From NCBI GenBank assembly GCA_964432715.1, contig CAYSOW010000098.1, positions 1 to 7,241 on the forward strand: a DNA stretch of 7,241 bases, in the 5' to 3' direction. The notes under the pieces are model-generated. The model searched no databases and was not told the origin of the DNA. It worked only from the letters and a program-made list of their open reading frames with translations. A program made the translations under genes and the position numbers. Positions 1-7,152 of the stretch are shown here, one piece after another; positions within the stretch are counted from its first letter, which is position 1; every line of letters starts with the position of its first letter. The stretch comes from Phocaeicola_A sp964432715 (lineage in GTDB: Bacteria; Bacteroidota; Bacteroidia; Bacteroidales; Bacteroidaceae).

Positions 1-804
1 GCCGAGGAGAAACGTACCGCTTTGCTGGGCGCTATGGAAGATTGGATCAAGGGTATGTACGAACACTTGAACGGACGAGTACTCTACTACGATGTAATCA
101 ACGAGCCGATTGCCGACAACTTGAAATGGAGAGGTGTGGATGGCAACTTCAGTGAAGGTGACTCTGCTCCGGAAGAGAGTGAGGAGAGCGGTTTGAGCTT
201 GAACTGGGATTCCGACCACTTCTATTGGGGCTACTACATTGGTGAGGATTACGGTGTGAAAGCCTTCGAGTTCGCTCGTAAGTATGCGCCCGCCAATGCG
301 AAACTCTTCGTCAACGATTACGGTTTGGAGAGCAATCCGAGCAAGTTGGCAGCCTTGATTGACTTTGTCAACTATATTGATAAGAACGGTGCGAAGGTGG
401 ATGGTATTGGTACCCAGATGCACGTCAGCACTTCCATCACGAAGGAGGAAGTGGATGCCATGTTCCAGACACTGGCCGCTACCGGTAAGTTGATTCGTGT
501 CACTGAGCTGGATGTACAGGTAAGTACCACCACTCCGTCGTCTACCCAGTTGGAGGCACAGGCTGAAACTTATCAGATGATTTTCGAATCCTATAAAGCC
601 AATGTACCGACCGCTCAGCAATCAGGTATCACCATTTGGTCACTGACGGATAACGCTCGTGAGCATGAGTACTGGTTGCCCGACGATGCACCTAACATCT
701 TCGATGCCAACTACGGACGTAAGCACGCTTACAAAGGCGTTTGCGACGGTATCGCAGGATACGATATCAGTACCGACTTCGACGGAACTTATTGGAATAA
801 ATAG
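1..804 (+). CDS. xyn10C: Endo-1,4-beta-xylanase, GH10, C-terminal part (5' end off window)
   Basis: This is the catalytic C-terminal part of a family GH10 endo-beta-1,4-xylanase, which cuts the xylan backbone with retention of configuration. The frame is open from base 1 with no start signal, so the N-terminus is outside the window; 267 residues are visible before TAG. The acid/base glutamate is in the DVINEP motif (codon 103-105, fragment residue 35). The nucleophile glutamate is in RVTELDVQ (codon 505-507, residue 169). Other GH10 landmarks are FVNDYGLE, GIGTQMHVS and IWSLTDN. An acidic, serine-rich stretch (about residues 50-64) sits just after the acid/base motif. Bacteroidetes Xyn10C enzymes carry carbohydrate-binding modules inserted upstream of this point, so they would not be seen here. 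Such genes usually end a xus (SusC/SusD-like) operon, which may lie to the left. The family call is firm; the symbol rests on resemblance and context. Confidence 0.93.
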   Translation, partial: AEEKRTALLGAMEDWIKGMYEHLNGRVLYYDVINEPIADNLKWRGVDGNFSEGDSAPEESEESGLSLNWDSDHFYWGYYIGEDYGVKAFEFARKYAPANAKLFVNDYGLESNPSKLAALIDFVNYIDKNGAKVDGIGTQMHVSTSITKEEVDAMFQTLAATGKLIRVTELDVQVSTTTPSSTQLEAQAETYQMIFESYKANVPTAQQSGITIWSLTDNAREHEYWLPDDAPNIFDANYGRKHAYKGVCDGIAGYDISTDFDGTYWNK

Positions 805-830
805 TCCAAGTTCAAGATAAAGGTCAATTG

Positions 831-880
831 AGAAAGGGTGGGGGCGCCCTCGGGTTCCTCCCCCTTTCTTTCTATATTAT
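831..880 (+). terminator. Hairpin with T-rich tail after the first GH10 gene
   Basis: The left arm at 831-844 (AGAAAGGG, a bulged T, then GGGGG) pairs with the right arm at 857-869 (CCTCC then CCCTTTCT). This gives about 13 base pairs including one G-T pair, around a 12-base loop at 845-856. The following bases are T/A-rich (TTCTATATTAT). It starts 27 bases after the xylanase stop and ends about 14-25 bases before the next start codon, so it is either an intrinsic terminator or a partial, processing-type element inside one transcript. The tail lacks a long pure T run, which lowers confidence. Confidence 0.55.
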
Positions 881-893
881 TTATACACAGAAC

Positions 894-2642
894 ATGAAAA
901 AGATGCAAACAACTTTCTTACATTTCCTTTCCCACTTAGGCTGTTGCTGGCTGCTATGGATGTGCGGCACGTTGGCTCTGCAAGCACAGACCGCTACCCT
1001 GAAACCGCAAGGCAACGCACTGCAGCTGCAAGTGGACGGACAACCCTTCTTCCTCTTGGGGGGCGAGCTGGGCAACTCCTCCGCTTCCGCCATCGAAGAT
1101 ATCCGCTCCATCTTTCCACGTCTGCAACAGATGAACCTCAACGCCGTGTTGGTGCCCGCCTATTGGGACCAGATAGAGCCCACCGAAGGGCATTTCGACT
1201 TCACCCTGACCGACCAAATATTGGAAGAGGCCCGGAAGCATCAGCTGAAGGTGGTCTTCCTCTGGTTCGGCGCCTGGAAAAACTCGATGAGCTGCTATAC
1301 ACCCGCCTGGTTCAAACAAGATGTCCGTCGCTTTCCGCGTGCCCATACCCGCACCGGCAAACCACTGGAGATTGCCAGTGTCTTCTCGAAAGAGGTGCTT
1401 CTCGCTGATCAACGTGCTTTTTCTCAATGGATGAAACATCTGGCATCCACCGATAAAGAGCATCACACCGTGGTGATGATTCAGATAGAGAATGAAATCG
1501 GCTTTCTGGAGGAGGCGCGCGACTATTCCGACGCGGCCGAGAAGCAGTTTCGTGCGCCCGTACCGACGGCGTTGGTGGATTACCTCACGAAGCACAAACA
1601 GCAACTCCATCCGCAACTGAAGGCGCAATGGGAGGCGCATCAGTGCCGCACGAGCGGTAGCTGGAACGACCTCTTCGGGGAGAGTCTTTACACCGACGAG
1701 CTCTTTATGGCTTGGCACTATGCCTCTTATGTGGAGCAGTTGGCGCAGACGGCGCGACAGATTTACCCCGTGCCGCTCTACGTGAACGCAGCCATGAACA
1801 GTCGCGGACGCAAGCCGGGTGAATATCCTTCGGCGGGTCCGCTCGACCATCTCTGCGACCTTTGGCACTGTGCCGCACCGACGCTTGATCTCTATGCACC
1901 CGACCTCTACGACGCGGGGTTCACCGATTGGGTGGCGCGCTATCACACCGCGCAGAATCCACTCTTTGTCCCCGAGTGTCAATCGACTGTCAACAACGCC
2001 GTGCGTGCCTTCTACTTGTGGGGCGAGCATGAAGCGCTGGGCTTCAGTCCCTTCTCCATTGAAGATGCGCAAGGGGAGGTGGCGCAGCAACTGACGGTCG
2101 GATATGGCAAACTGAAAGAGATCGCTCCGCTGCTGCATGCACAGGTGGGGAAGGGGACGATGCACGGCCTCTTGTTCGACCGGACGCAGAGCGAGCGGGT
2201 GCTCACCTACGGCGACCTTCGCCTGAAGTGTCGGCACTATTTCACTCTGCCTTGGGATCCGCGGGCGAAAATGGAGGGCGCCTGGCCCGAAGGAGGAGCC
2301 GTGGTGGTGCAACTCTCCAAGGAGGAGTTCCTGCTCTCCGGCAGCGGAGTGGTGGTGGAGTTCGCCTTGCAGGGAGAGGAGAGCGCTTCTGCGCAGCAGG
2401 CACTGGGCGAGGATGGATTCCTGTTGCAAGGCAGTGGGGATGCTTCTGTGGCTTCCGGCAGCAAACGGAAAACAATGGAGCGTGTGGGCTTGGCTTCGGT
2501 GGAGGAGGTGCAGGTGCTTCCCGACGGCACGATGCAGACGGTGCGGCGGCTCAACGGCGACCAGACGCATCAGGGGCGCCACGTGCGCATCTCGGTGGGC
2601 GAATACCGCACATTGCGCATCCGTTTGTACCGCTATCGGTGA
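894..2642 (+). CDS. Secreted GH35/DUF5597-type glycosidase (putative beta-galactosidase)
   Basis: This is a 582-residue exported glycosidase of the GH35 type with a DUF5597-like C-terminal region, a short form of about the size of Cellvibrio japonicus Bgl35A. ATG at 894 is preferred over an in-frame TTG at 828, because the TTG falls in the upstream hairpin region while 894 begins a clear signal peptide (MKKMQ, then a hydrophobic core ending LALQAQ near residue 32). The TIM-barrel region spans about residues 50-380. The acid/base glutamate is E201 in QIENEIG and the likely nucleophile is E361 in LFVPECQ. The remaining 200 residues look like beta-sandwich material. The family removes terminal beta-galactosyl residues; within a xylan locus it may act on galactose or another non-reducing-end decoration of heteroxylan, which is inference. 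Codon use is G/C-ending, unlike the gene before it. Periplasmic or outer-surface location follows from the signal peptide. Confidence 0.85.
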   Translation: MKKMQTTFLHFLSHLGCCWLLWMCGTLALQAQTATLKPQGNALQLQVDGQPFFLLGGELGNSSASAIEDIRSIFPRLQQMNLNAVLVPAYWDQIEPTEGHFDFTLTDQILEEARKHQLKVVFLWFGAWKNSMSCYTPAWFKQDVRRFPRAHTRTGKPLEIASVFSKEVLLADQRAFSQWMKHLASTDKEHHTVVMIQIENEIGFLEEARDYSDAAEKQFRAPVPTALVDYLTKHKQQLHPQLKAQWEAHQCRTSGSWNDLFGESLYTDELFMAWHYASYVEQLAQTARQIYPVPLYVNAAMNSRGRKPGEYPSAGPLDHLCDLWHCAAPTLDLYAPDLYDAGFTDWVARYHTAQNPLFVPECQSTVNNAVRAFYLWGEHEALGFSPFSIEDAQGEVAQQLTVGYGKLKEIAPLLHAQVGKGTMHGLLFDRTQSERVLTYGDLRLKCRHYFTLPWDPRAKMEGAWPEGGAVVVQLSKEEFLLSGSGVVVEFALQGEESASAQQALGEDGFLLQGSGDASVASGSKRKTMERVGLASVEEVQVLPDGTMQTVRRLNGDQTHQGRHVRISVGEYRTLRIRLYRYR

Positions 2643-2698
2643 GGATGCAACCGATGCAAAGATTTCTGAAACATTCTTGAAAGGAAATGAAACGGAGC

Positions 2699-2730
2699 TT
2701 TGGGGCATCGGGAACAAAATCTTATCTTTG
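2699..2730 (+). promoter_or_regulatory. Bacteroidetes-type promoter (TTTG-N20-TATCTTTG)
   Basis: TTTG at 2699-2702 (-33 box) is followed after exactly 20 bases by TATCTTTG at 2723-2730, a perfect match to the TAnnTTTG -7 box used by the Bacteroidetes primary sigma factor. Transcription would begin around 2737, leaving a leader of about 30 bases before the ATG at 2771. It lies in the only sizeable gap upstream of the esterase-symporter-xylanase-GH43 run and so probably drives that unit. Confidence 0.68.
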
Positions 2731-2746
2731 GAGGGCTGATAAATAG

Positions 2747-2754
2747 TAACTTTG
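2747..2754 (+). promoter_or_regulatory. Second -7 box match (TAACTTTG)
   Basis: TAACTTTG also matches TAnnTTTG exactly. The nearest upstream TTTG (2727-2730, part of the first -7 box) is 16 bases away, shorter than usual spacing. Use of this box would start transcripts near 2761, only about 10 bases before ATG 2771, which would favour one of the later in-frame ATGs of the esterase gene. It could be a weak tandem promoter or chance. Confidence 0.3.
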
Positions 2755-2770
2755 AAAATGTAAACAAACC

Positions 2771-4471
2771 ATGAAAATACGATTGATGAAAATGCAATGG
2801 ATGAACCAACGGATGAAAGGTCTATTCTTAAACATAGCTTTGCTGGGAGGGGCTTTTTTCTTCTTCCTCTCGGCGGGGGCCAAAGTGAAACTCCCCACCA
2901 TCCTGTCGGACGGGATGGTGCTGCAGCGTGAACGTCCGGTGGTGCTCTGGGGCACTGCCGACCGTGGCGAGACGGTGACCGTGGAACTCTTCGGACCGAA
3001 GCAGACGAAGCGGGGCAAGAGTTACACCACGACGGCGGACGAGCAGGGGAAATGGCAGGTGGAACTGCCGGCCATGAAGGCGGGCGGTCCGTATCGCTTC
3101 CTCTTCAACGGCGAGGTGACGCTGCAGGATGTGTTGGTGGGGGATGTCTGGTTGTGTTCGGGACAGTCGAACATGGAGCTGCCGGTGCGCCGCGTTACCG
3201 ACCGTTTTGCGGAGGAAATTGCCGACTACCGCAACGACCAAATCCGACAAATCAAGGTGCCCAACCGCTACAACTTCCGGGGTGCGCAGGAGGATATCGC
3301 TCCCGCCGCATGGCAGAAAGCGGAGCAGCCGGGGGTAATGGAGTTCTCCGCACTGGCCTACTTCTTCGCCAAAGCCTATTACGAGAAGAGTGGGGTGCCC
3401 GTGGGACTGGTGAACTCCAGTTGGGGCGGCACACCGGTGGAGTCGTGGATGAGTGAGGAGGCGCTGCAAGCCTTCCCGCGCTACCTGCACGACAAGTGGC
3501 AGGTGGAGGACGATGCCTATGTGCAGCAGGTCATTGCCGGGGAACGGAAGGATCAGGCACGCTGGGATGCTGCGCTCTATCGGGGCGACGAGGGGTTGAA
3601 GGGAATGCCTTGGTATCGTCCGGAACTGCCGGATGCCGATTGGCAGGAGGTCGACCTCTTCTCGACGCAATGGAACAACAACGGACTGAACCCGGTCAAC
3701 GGGGCGCATTGGTTCCGTAAACATATTCAACTCTCGGCCGACTGGCAGGGGGAGGCGGCAACGCTGCGCATGGGTTGCATCGTGGATGCCGACTCGGTGT
3801 TCGTGAATGGCACCTTCGTGGGTACAGTCTCTTACCAATATCCGCCGCGCATCTATCAGGTGCCTGCCGGTGTACTGAAGGCGGGCGAGAACGTGATTAC
3901 GGTGCGCTTGCTCAGCAAGAACGGCTACGCACAGTTTGTGCCCGAGAAGCTCTACAAACTCATTGGGCGCCCGGGCGAGGTGTCGTTGGAGGGCACTTGG
4001 AAGTATCGCTTGGGCAGTGAAATGCCTGAGGCTCCTTCCACCACTTTCTTCAACTATAAGCCCGAAGGTCTCTATAACGCGATGATTGCCCCGTTGCAAC
4101 GGTTGGCTTTCAAGGGGGTGCTCTGGTATCAAGGCGAGGCCAATGTCAGTCGCCGCAACGAGTATGCTGCACTGCTGACTGCCATGATGGCCGACTGGCG
4201 CAAGACCTTCCGCGATGAGTCGCTGCCCTTCTACTTGGTGGAACTGGCCGATTTCTTGCCGAAGGAGGATGTGGCGGGACGGACGGCCTGGGCAGAGTTT
4301 CGCATGGTGCAGGCAGCTACGGCGCAGCAGAACGAACGGGCGTGGCTGATACCCAACGAGGATCTGGGGGAGTGGAACGATATCCATCCCTTGGATAAGA
4401 AAACCTTGGGACAACGCGTGGCAGATCAGGCCTGGAAGTTGGAGGCATCTCAATCCATGAAAAAGAAATAA
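2771..4471 (+). CDS. Secreted SGNH acetylesterase (sialate O-acetylesterase-like), short C-terminus
   Basis: This is a 566-residue esterase of the sialate O-acetylesterase/SASA group, which in xylan loci is expected to remove acetyl groups from xylose residues. It resembles XynE-type and CE20-like enzymes. The N-terminus has five in-frame methionines (1, 6, 8, 11, 15) before a signal peptide core ending FFLSAGA near residue 37; the first is used here. SGNH blocks are visible: Ser133 in CSGQSNME, Asn215 with the glycines of NSSWGGTP, Gly455/Asn458 in WYQGEAN, and Asp537/His539 in NDIHPLDK. Residues about 280-400 look like the inserted jelly-roll domain common in these proteins (WFRKHIQL, FVNGTFVG). 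The chain stops about 25 residues after the catalytic His, ending SMKKK, whereas many relatives continue with a further beta-rich segment. Only 17 bases separate it from the symporter, implying co-transcription. The family is sure; the substrate is inferred. Confidence 0.88.
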   Translation: MKIRLMKMQWMNQRMKGLFLNIALLGGAFFFFLSAGAKVKLPTILSDGMVLQRERPVVLWGTADRGETVTVELFGPKQTKRGKSYTTTADEQGKWQVELPAMKAGGPYRFLFNGEVTLQDVLVGDVWLCSGQSNMELPVRRVTDRFAEEIADYRNDQIRQIKVPNRYNFRGAQEDIAPAAWQKAEQPGVMEFSALAYFFAKAYYEKSGVPVGLVNSSWGGTPVESWMSEEALQAFPRYLHDKWQVEDDAYVQQVIAGERKDQARWDAALYRGDEGLKGMPWYRPELPDADWQEVDLFSTQWNNNGLNPVNGAHWFRKHIQLSADWQGEAATLRMGCIVDADSVFVNGTFVGTVSYQYPPRIYQVPAGVLKAGENVITVRLLSKNGYAQFVPEKLYKLIGRPGEVSLEGTWKYRLGSEMPEAPSTTFFNYKPEGLYNAMIAPLQRLAFKGVLWYQGEANVSRRNEYAALLTAMMADWRKTFRDESLPFYLVELADFLPKEDVAGRTAWAEFRMVQAATAQQNERAWLIPNEDLGEWNDIHPLDKKTLGQRVADQAWKLEASQSMKKK

Positions 4472-4488
4472 TCCTAATAATCAAAACC

Positions 4489-5991
4489 ATGAATACACTA
4501 GCAAATCAAAAAGTCTCCTTCCTGGAGAAAGTGGGATACAGTTTGGGCGATTGCTCGGCCAATCTGGTGTTCCAGATGATGATGATTTATCAATTGAAGT
4601 TTTACACCGACATCTTCGGACTGGAAGGCGCGGTGGCGGGTAGTGTCTTGCTGATAGCCCGCATCGTCGATGCCTTCGTTGATCCGACGGTCGGTATCCT
4701 CTCCGACAACACGAACACCAAGTGGGGTAAGTTCCGTCCGTGGGTGGTTTGGACCGCCCTGCCGTTTATGGTCTTCTATGTGTTGGCCTTCTGGAACCCG
4801 GGCATCGAACAGAAGAGTCTGGTGGCACTCTATGCCACCCTCTCTTACGTGCTGTTGATGACACTCTACTCCTTCAACAACACCCCGTACTCATCGTTGG
4901 GCGGTGTGATGTCGGGTGATATCAAGGAACGCACCTCCATCACCTCCATTCGTTTCGTAGCCTCCACCATTGCTCAGTTTGTGGTGCAAGGCTTGACGTT
5001 GCCCTTGGTGGACAAGTTCGGACGTGGCGCCGGTAGTGACGATGCACACGGATGGCTCTGCACCATCTCGCTCTTTGCCGTCATCGGTTTTGTCTTCCTA
5101 TTGATTGCCGGTATCGTGCCGAAGGAGCGTATCACTCCGCCTGCCGGACAGAAGATGAATCTGAAGAGTGACTTGAAGGGTATCTTCTCGAACGTTCCCT
5201 GGCGGGCGATGTTCGTGCTGACGCTCTTTGTCTTCATCACACTGGCCATGTGGGGTAGTGCCATGTGTTTCTACTTCCAGAACTATGTGGATCAGGATGC
5301 GCTCTATGAGTTCCTGCGCAGTGTGGGTCTGGTGCGCAACGAGGGCGACAGCCTGGGTTGGTTTGCCTCCATCCTGCAGTCGTTCAACTTGATAGCGTAC
5401 GACCGTGCCCAAGCGTACAGCATCGGTCTCTCCTTATTTAATATGATTGGTGCCCTCATCCAGCTGATTGGTGTGATTACCCTTTCGGAATTTCTGGCCA
5501 ACCGCTTCGGCAAGCGCAGCACCTTCATTGTTTGTCTGAGTCTGACCGCCCTCTTCACGGCCTGCTTCTTCTTGCCGTCGCCCACCAGCATCCGTACCAT
5601 CTTCTTGCTGGGAGCCCTCAAGAGTTTGGCTTACGCCCCCACTGTACCGTTGTTGTGGGCGATGATTGCCGATGTGGCCGATGATATGGAGTATAAGACC
5701 CACCGCCGTGCGACAGGTCTCTGCTTCTCGGGCGTGGTCTTCTCATTGAAGGCCGGACTCGGTGTGGGTGGTGCCATTGCCGGTATCATCCTGAGTATCT
5801 TTGGTTATGTGAATGATGCCAACATCGTACAAGATGCCTCTTCCATCCTGGGTATTCGCTTGGCTTCCAGCGTTGTGCCCGCCATTTGCTTCTTCATCGG
5901 TGTAGGAGCACTCTTCTTCTATCCGATTACCAAGCAGTATAACATCAAGATGCAGGCAGAGTTGGCCGAAAGAAGAAAAAATCAAGAATGA
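4489..5991 (+). CDS. xynD: GPH-family sugar:cation symporter (xylo-oligosaccharide importer)
   Basis: This is a 500-residue inner-membrane transporter of the glycoside-pentoside-hexuronide:cation symporter family (MelB-like, MFS fold). The signature region spans residues 58-84: D61 and D65 in RIVDAFVDP align with the cation-binding D55 and D59 of MelB, followed by GKFRPW. GDCSAN (20-25) in helix 1 supplies another conserved acid, D21. Further hallmarks are NTPYSSLGG (131-139) and the MIADVADDMEYKT motif near 392-404. About twelve hydrophobic segments can be picked out, with a long polar central loop at about residues 266-308. The C-terminus is charged and presumably cytoplasmic. It probably imports xylo-oligosaccharides made by the flanking GH10 enzymes for the GH43 downstream, like the XynD protein of Prevotella bryantii. 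The leader is A-rich with no Shine-Dalgarno motif. Codons are biased to GGT/CGT/ATC types, suggesting strong expression. The family call is firm; the sugar is inferred from context. Confidence 0.92.
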   Translation: MNTLANQKVSFLEKVGYSLGDCSANLVFQMMMIYQLKFYTDIFGLEGAVAGSVLLIARIVDAFVDPTVGILSDNTNTKWGKFRPWVVWTALPFMVFYVLAFWNPGIEQKSLVALYATLSYVLLMTLYSFNNTPYSSLGGVMSGDIKERTSITSIRFVASTIAQFVVQGLTLPLVDKFGRGAGSDDAHGWLCTISLFAVIGFVFLLIAGIVPKERITPPAGQKMNLKSDLKGIFSNVPWRAMFVLTLFVFITLAMWGSAMCFYFQNYVDQDALYEFLRSVGLVRNEGDSLGWFASILQSFNLIAYDRAQAYSIGLSLFNMIGALIQLIGVITLSEFLANRFGKRSTFIVCLSLTALFTACFFLPSPTSIRTIFLLGALKSLAYAPTVPLLWAMIADVADDMEYKTHRRATGLCFSGVVFSLKAGLGVGGAIAGIILSIFGYVNDANIVQDASSILGIRLASSVVPAICFFIGVGALFFYPITKQYNIKMQAELAERRKNQE

Positions 5992-6018
5992 ATTAAACCG
6001 ATTTAGATAGATTGAGCT

Positions 6019-7140
6019 ATGAAGCGCTTTAGTTTTTTAATTTATGGGGGATGCGCAGCGATGCTGTTGCTCTCCTGCCGTTCTCAGTCGACGTTCACGG
6101 CTCAGGAATTGCCTTTGAAGCAGGTGGTGGGGAAGGAATTTCTCATCGGTGCCGCCTTGAACCAGCGTCAGGTGGAGGGAGGCGATTCGTTGGCTGCCGA
6201 GTTGGTGGCGAAACATTTTAACTCGATAGTGGCGGAGAACTGTATGAAGTGTGAGGCAATTCACCCCGCTGAAAAAGAGTATAACTTCGGTCCGGCCGAT
6301 GCGTTCGTCCGTTTCGGCAAGGAGCACCACATGCATATCGTGGGCCATTGCCTCATCTGGCACTCGCAGTTGGCACCGTGGTTTGCCGTGGGTAAGGACG
6401 GTGGCAAGGTGACGGCCGAGGAGTTGAAACAGCGGATGAAGGATCACATCTACACCATCGTGAAACGCTACAAAGGCGTCATCAACGGTTGGGATGTGGT
6501 GAACGAGGCCATTCTGGAAGATGGTTCTTTCCGCCCCTCTATCTTCTATGAGGTGTTGGGCGAGGAGTATATCTCCCTGGCTTTCCGTTATGCCCACGAG
6601 GCGGATCCGAAGGCGGAACTCTACTACAACGATTACGGCATGGACCGCAGCACGAAGCGTGAGGCGGTGGTGAAGCTGGTGAATAAGTTGAAGTCGGAGG
6701 GCTTGCGCATTGATGCCATCGGTATGCAGAGCCACATGGGAATGGATTATCCCAACATCGAGGAGTTTGAGAAGAGCATCGAGGCGTATGCAACCACCGG
6801 TTGTAAGGTGATGATTACCGAATGGGACATGAGTGCGTTGCCCACGCTGCATCAGAGTGCGAACATCGCGGACACCGTGGCTTTCAATGCGGCACTGAAT
6901 CCTTTCCCCAACGGTTTGTCGGAGGAGGTGTCGGCACAATGGAACCGACGGATGAGTGATTTCTTCCAGCTCTTCCGCAAACACGCCGATGTCATCAGTC
7001 GCGTAACGGCCTGGGGTGTGACCGACGGCGACTCGTGGAAGAACGATTGGCCGATGGCGGGCCGAAAGGAGTATCCGTTGCTCTTCGACCGTAACTATCA
7101 GCCGAAACCTTTTATACAAGCAATGATTCTAACAAAATAA
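6019..7140 (+). CDS. xynA: Endo-1,4-beta-xylanase, GH10, lipoprotein
   Basis: This is a complete 373-residue single-domain GH10 endoxylanase. The N-terminus MKRFSF plus a hydrophobic core ends in a lipobox LLSC with Cys20, so it should be a lipoprotein. The residues after the Cys (RSQS) lack the acidic surface-export signature known in Bacteroidetes, which hints at a periplasm-facing anchor. Substrate-binding motifs include SIVAENCMKCE (69-79; the Cys in MKCE replaces the usual Trp), GHCLIWHSQ (109-117) and WGVTDGDSW (332-340). The acid/base is E163 in DVVNEA and the nucleophile is E268 in MITEWD. It has no carbohydrate-binding module, so it likely works on soluble xylan fragments rather than insoluble fibre. 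The gap to the symporter is 27 bases and to the GH43 gene 12 bases, indicating one operon. Size and neighbours match XynA of Prevotella bryantii. ATG 6019 is chosen because it begins the lipoprotein signal. Confidence 0.95.
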   Translation: MKRFSFLIYGGCAAMLLLSCRSQSTFTAQELPLKQVVGKEFLIGAALNQRQVEGGDSLAAELVAKHFNSIVAENCMKCEAIHPAEKEYNFGPADAFVRFGKEHHMHIVGHCLIWHSQLAPWFAVGKDGGKVTAEELKQRMKDHIYTIVKRYKGVINGWDVVNEAILEDGSFRPSIFYEVLGEEYISLAFRYAHEADPKAELYYNDYGMDRSTKREAVVKLVNKLKSEGLRIDAIGMQSHMGMDYPNIEEFEKSIEAYATTGCKVMITEWDMSALPTLHQSANIADTVAFNAALNPFPNGLSEEVSAQWNRRMSDFFQLFRKHADVISRVTAWGVTDGDSWKNDWPMAGRKEYPLLFDRNYQPKPFIQAMILTK

Positions 7141-7152
7141 TGATTTAAAGAG

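Noticed and set aside
828..893. TTG start giving the GH35-type protein a 22-residue longer N-terminus
   Set aside because: The extension lies across the intergenic hairpin and would place residues before a well-formed signal peptide that begins at ATG 894.
2644..2659. Direct repeat GATGCAA twice, 9 bases apart
   Set aside because: It is only seven bases long, occurs just once as a pair, and has no dyad or known operator form.
2643..2698. Search for a terminator after the GH35-type gene
   Set aside because: No stem longer than about 4 base pairs and no T run were found, so no terminator is called.
954..2717. Long open frame (587 codons) on the minus strand opposite the GH35-type gene
   Set aside because: Its translation has no recognisable motif and the + strand frame has a signal peptide and catalytic residues. 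The open antisense frame is a by-product of G/C-rich codon bias.
2828..4453. Minus-strand open frame (541 codons) opposite the acetylesterase
   Set aside because: It is a codon-bias shadow: its protein is rich in His, Arg, Leu and Pro without domains, while the + strand holds a clear SGNH esterase.
6037..7119. Minus-strand open frame (360 codons) opposite the lipoprotein xylanase
   Set aside because: It mirrors the GH10 gene almost end to end and shows no motif or start context of its own.
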